Assembly (NCBI GenBank): GCA_030550695.1
Contig: JAUQOX010000122.1
Coordinates: forward strand, 1-8,276
Source of the DNA: Gemmatimonadota bacterium
GTDB taxonomy: Bacteria > Gemmatimonadota > Gemmatimonadetes > Longimicrobiales > Gaopeijiaceae
Length of the DNA stretch: 8,276 nt
Reading direction: 5' to 3'
Within the stretch, counting starts at the first letter, position 1. Each line of letters opens with the position of its first letter. Shown in pieces: positions 6,383 through 8,276 of this stretch. Made by a program: the position numbers and the translations under genes. The notes beneath the pieces are model-generated. The model was not told where the DNA came from and made no database searches. It was given only the letters and a program-made list of their open reading frames with translations.

Positions 6383-7510
6383 ATGGGCTTGTGGCTCGGC
6401 CATGGTTTCCTGAGACCACCCCCGCCGTCGGGGGAGCGCCCTCCCCACCGGCCCCCGCGCCTCCGGAGCCGGCGGGCCGACGGGGGGAAGGATGAGGCGG
6501 CAGCCAAGGAGGCGGCGGCCTTGGGGGCCCTGCTTCTGGCAACGGTGAAAAGTCTGGGGAGGGGTGAGGGGGACTCGGGGGGGCCCTGGCCGGGAGCTGC
6601 CCCTTCCCGGGAACTGGGGGAGGGGTTGGAGCCCGGGGGGATCCGGCCCTATACGGCGGGGGACGATGCCCGTCGGATCGATTGGAGGGTCACGGCCCGT
6701 CGAGGGGAAGTCTACCTCCGGGAGTTTGTGGCCGAACGGGAATGGCCCGTGGTGCTGGCCCTCCTCTGGTCTCCCGGGTTGTGGGGGGGACGGGGTGGGG
6801 TGAAGGGGATCCGGGCCTGCGAGATCGTGGCCTTCCTGGCGGCCCTGGCCACCGCCGAGCGCTGCCGGATGGGCCTGCTGTTGGGAGACGGGAGCCGGCT
6901 CCCGGGGCCCCTTTCCCTGGGGCGGGGGAACCGCCAATTCCTACGGGTTCTGGAAACCTTGCTGGAGGAGACGGCGAGGTGGCGTCCGACCCCCGGGCTC
7001 CCCCACGAGCCTGTTCGTGTGCTGGAGTCCTTCCGGCGGGCCCTGCGGGAACGCTCCCGGGTCTTCCTGGTGGGCGACATGCTGATGGGGAGAGAGGATC
7101 CCCGAGGGTGGGCGCAGGAGGTGGGTACGCTGGCCGGCCGACATCGCCTCACCGTGATTCGGGTCGGGGATCCCGGCGAGGGGTGGCTTCCGGAGGGGAC
7201 CAGGGTCCTTTTTTGGGATCCTTCCCAGGGGCGGGTTGGGTCGGCGGAGGGGTTCTCCGGAGGGGGAGGCTCCCAGGAGGCGGGAGGGGAAGCGGCGGGA
7301 GACGCCCCCGATTCCCTTCCCCATGCCCTGCGCCGGGAAGCGGGCCGGGTGAGGGAAGAGCTCCGCCGGAGGGGCGTCGAGGTCTGGGATGTGGACGTCC
7401 AACGACCCCTTGTGGGGCAGCTCCTTCCCCGGCTGTCCGGAGGCCGCCGCCCCGGGGGTGGACCGAGGACGGGGACGGCGGACCGGAAACACCCCGGGGG
7501 GAGGCCATGA
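6383..7510 (+). CDS. DUF58 (vWA-like) protein, MoxR partner, degenerate metal-site motif
   Basis: A 375-residue DUF58 protein. The hallmark IRPYTAGDDARRIDW (87-101), then TARRGEVYLREFVAERE (104-120), is clear. DUF58 proteins carry a vWA-like fold and are encoded beside MoxR ATPases, which are thought to act on them. After the hallmark comes a strand that normally reads like LLLDxSxSM. Here it is LALLWSPGLWGG (125-136), so the metal-coordinating Asp falls on Leu128 and the second Ser on Gly. Residues 1-40 are Pro/Arg-rich, and 286-312 is a Gly/Ala-rich insert. The later part (VFLVGDMLM at 227-235, then HRLTVIRVGDP at 254-264) keeps the alternating strand/helix pattern. AGGG lies just before the ATG. 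The start could be internal because the first 40 residues lack family character. The stop overlaps the next start as ATGA. Confidence 0.85.
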   Translation: MGLWLGHGFLRPPPPSGERPPHRPPRLRSRRADGGKDEAAAKEAAALGALLLATVKSLGRGEGDSGGPWPGAAPSRELGEGLEPGGIRPYTAGDDARRIDWRVTARRGEVYLREFVAEREWPVVLALLWSPGLWGGRGGVKGIRACEIVAFLAALATAERCRMGLLLGDGSRLPGPLSLGRGNRQFLRVLETLLEETARWRPTPGLPHEPVRVLESFRRALRERSRVFLVGDMLMGREDPRGWAQEVGTLAGRHRLTVIRVGDPGEGWLPEGTRVLFWDPSQGRVGSAEGFSGGGGSQEAGGEAAGDAPDSLPHALRREAGRVREELRRRGVEVWDVDVQRPLVGQLLPRLSGGRRPGGGPRTGTADRKHPGGRP

Positions 7511-8276
7511 GGGAAGGGGGACGCACCCGCCGGAGACGGGGGCCGCCTTCCTCCCGAGCCTCGGGGCCTGGCGCTGGTCGTGGGGGATCCTGGTTCCCGG
7601 GCCCCCGGGCCCCCGGGGGGACCCGCTTCTTTGCGGGCGGCCCGGGTCCCAAGGTGGTGGGCTTGCTCTGGTTGGCTTTCCAAGGCGGAGCCTGGGCCCA
7701 GTCCCTGCCCCGAGGGCCCGGCGGGGGGGGAGGGCCCTGGCCGGGGGGGGGTGGAACCCCCGCCTTTTTCTCGGAGATCCTTCCCCCAGTTCCGGCGACG
7801 GGGGAGCCGGTTCGTTTTCGCTACGTGTTGCCCCCGGACGAAGGGGAGGGGTGGACCCTCCAGGTTCCCCCAGGGTGGCATGTGTTGGAGCCCTTGGAAA
7901 AAACGGGCGAAACGGTCGGTGGCGGGGCCATCTGGGAAGCCCTCCTGATCCCCCTCCGGCCCGGAGAACTCCCGGCCCCCCTGGTGGGGGGCCCGGAGGC
8001 CGCCGGGGGGCGGCAGCTACCCTCGGGGACGACTCCCGGGGCCCCTGACGGCCCCGCCGTGCCCGTCCGATCCCTCCTCCCCCCTCCGCCTTCCCCCGTG
8101 GAGCCTGCGCCTCTGCTTCCCGGCCCGGGGCAGGGCCGGAGGGCCCTTCCCCACCTCCTCCTGGCGGTCGGCCTCTTGGGGTTGCTGTCGCAGGGCCTGA
8201 GGAAACGGCCGAGGCGGGCCTCCCCCGCCGCCCCCCGCCGCCCAAGGACCGAGGCCCACGGCCCCCCCTTCCTCCT
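7507..8276 (+). CDS. Putative BatD-like envelope protein, 3' partial
   Basis: A frame open from the ATG at 7507 to the right edge (256 complete codons, no stop). It overlaps the DUF58 stop as ATGA, which suggests translational coupling, and G-rich sequence upstream can serve as a ribosome-binding site. Residues 1-48 are basic, Pro/Gly-rich and low in complexity. A hydrophobic stretch follows (VVGLLWLAFQGGAWA, 50-64), with a signal-peptidase-like AWA before Q65. About residues 91-158 read like an Ig-type beta domain (GEPVRFRYVLPP, then WTLQVPPGWHVLEPL, then LLIPLRPGELPAPL). A Pro-rich linker leads to a second hydrophobic segment (LLLAVGLLGLLSQGL, 217-231) and a basic tail (RKRPRRA). This layout resembles BatD-type membrane partners of MoxR/DUF58 proteins, but I recognise no specific family motif. 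The true start may be later, for example at the GTG codons near 7654. The long G runs could cause frame errors. Confidence 0.6.
   Translation, partial: MREGGRTRRRRGPPSSRASGPGAGRGGSWFPGPRAPGGTRFFAGGPGPKVVGLLWLAFQGGAWAQSLPRGPGGGGGPWPGGGGTPAFFSEILPPVPATGEPVRFRYVLPPDEGEGWTLQVPPGWHVLEPLEKTGETVGGGAIWEALLIPLRPGELPAPLVGGPEAAGGRQLPSGTTPGAPDGPAVPVRSLLPPPPSPVEPAPLLPGPGQGRRALPHLLLAVGLLGLLSQGLRKRPRRASPAAPRRPRTEAHGPPFL
7723..7751 (+). repeat. Long G homopolymers and potential G-quadruplex in coding sequence
   Basis: An 8-base G run (7723-7730), a single A, GGG (7732-7734), a short spacer and a 9-base G run (7743-7751) lie in the partial envelope-protein gene. They encode a Gly-rich linker. Four G3 tracts with short loops are available, so a quadruplex on the coding strand is possible. 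Such runs are prone to slippage in replication and to sequencing errors. The frame remains open through both as given. Confidence 0.55.

Noticed and set aside
7389..8048. 219-codon + strand frame overlapping the DUF58 end
   Set aside because: It begins inside the DUF58 gene, has no ribosome-binding site or domain signal, and competes with the 7507 frame, which has ATGA coupling and membrane-protein features.
6941..8245. 434-codon open frame on the - strand at the right end
   Set aside because: It lies antisense to the DUF58 gene and the coupled downstream frame, is dominated by Pro/Gly/Arg low complexity and shows no domain.

Overview
The window is GC-rich bacterial DNA carrying the end of a flagellar/chemotaxis gene block followed by the start of a MoxR/DUF58 gene cluster. 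All genes are on the + strand and tightly packed. A FliA (sigma-28) type promoter, a FlgM anti-sigma factor and a CheY/CheZ pair point to a swimming, chemotactic bacterium of Gram-negative type. The FliD architecture and gene order suggest a deep-branching lineage (Nitrospirota, Desulfobacterota or Methylomirabilota-like) rather than an enteric. The sequence alone does not fix the taxon.

Region 1 (1-3777): the 3' part of a very large fliD (filament cap), then fliS (flagellin chaperone) and a small helical FliT/FlgN-like export chaperone. Gaps are 28 bp or less, so these probably form one late-flagellar operon. fliD enters from outside the window, so its N-terminal domain is missing.

Region 2 (3778-5337): a 91-bp gap holds a near-perfect sigma-28 promoter, followed by flgM, cheY and cheZ. 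FlgM inhibits the sigma factor predicted to transcribe it, so this should be a self-limiting loop. The same transcript makes the response regulator that acts on the flagellar switch and the phosphatase that resets it.

Region 3 (5338-8276): a 40-bp gap with a strong GC hairpin over the ribosome-binding site, then a MoxR AAA+ ATPase, a DUF58 protein with an eroded metal-site motif, and a translationally coupled envelope protein that runs off the right edge. The third protein has a signal-like segment, an Ig-like stretch and a C-terminal membrane segment, recalling BatD-type partners. MoxR-DUF58-membrane protein clusters usually act in envelope protein maturation, stress tolerance or metal/cofactor insertion. 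Its substrate here is unknown. Base composition becomes more extreme from about 6400 onward, with long G and C runs.

There is no mobile element, RNA gene or CRISPR array in the window, and no gene-free stretch longer than 91 bp. The points most worth a second look are the internally duplicated FliD, the sigma-28 promoter driving flgM-cheY-cheZ, the MoxR/DUF58 module directly behind it, the DUF58 lacking its usual Asp, and an open coding frame at the right edge.
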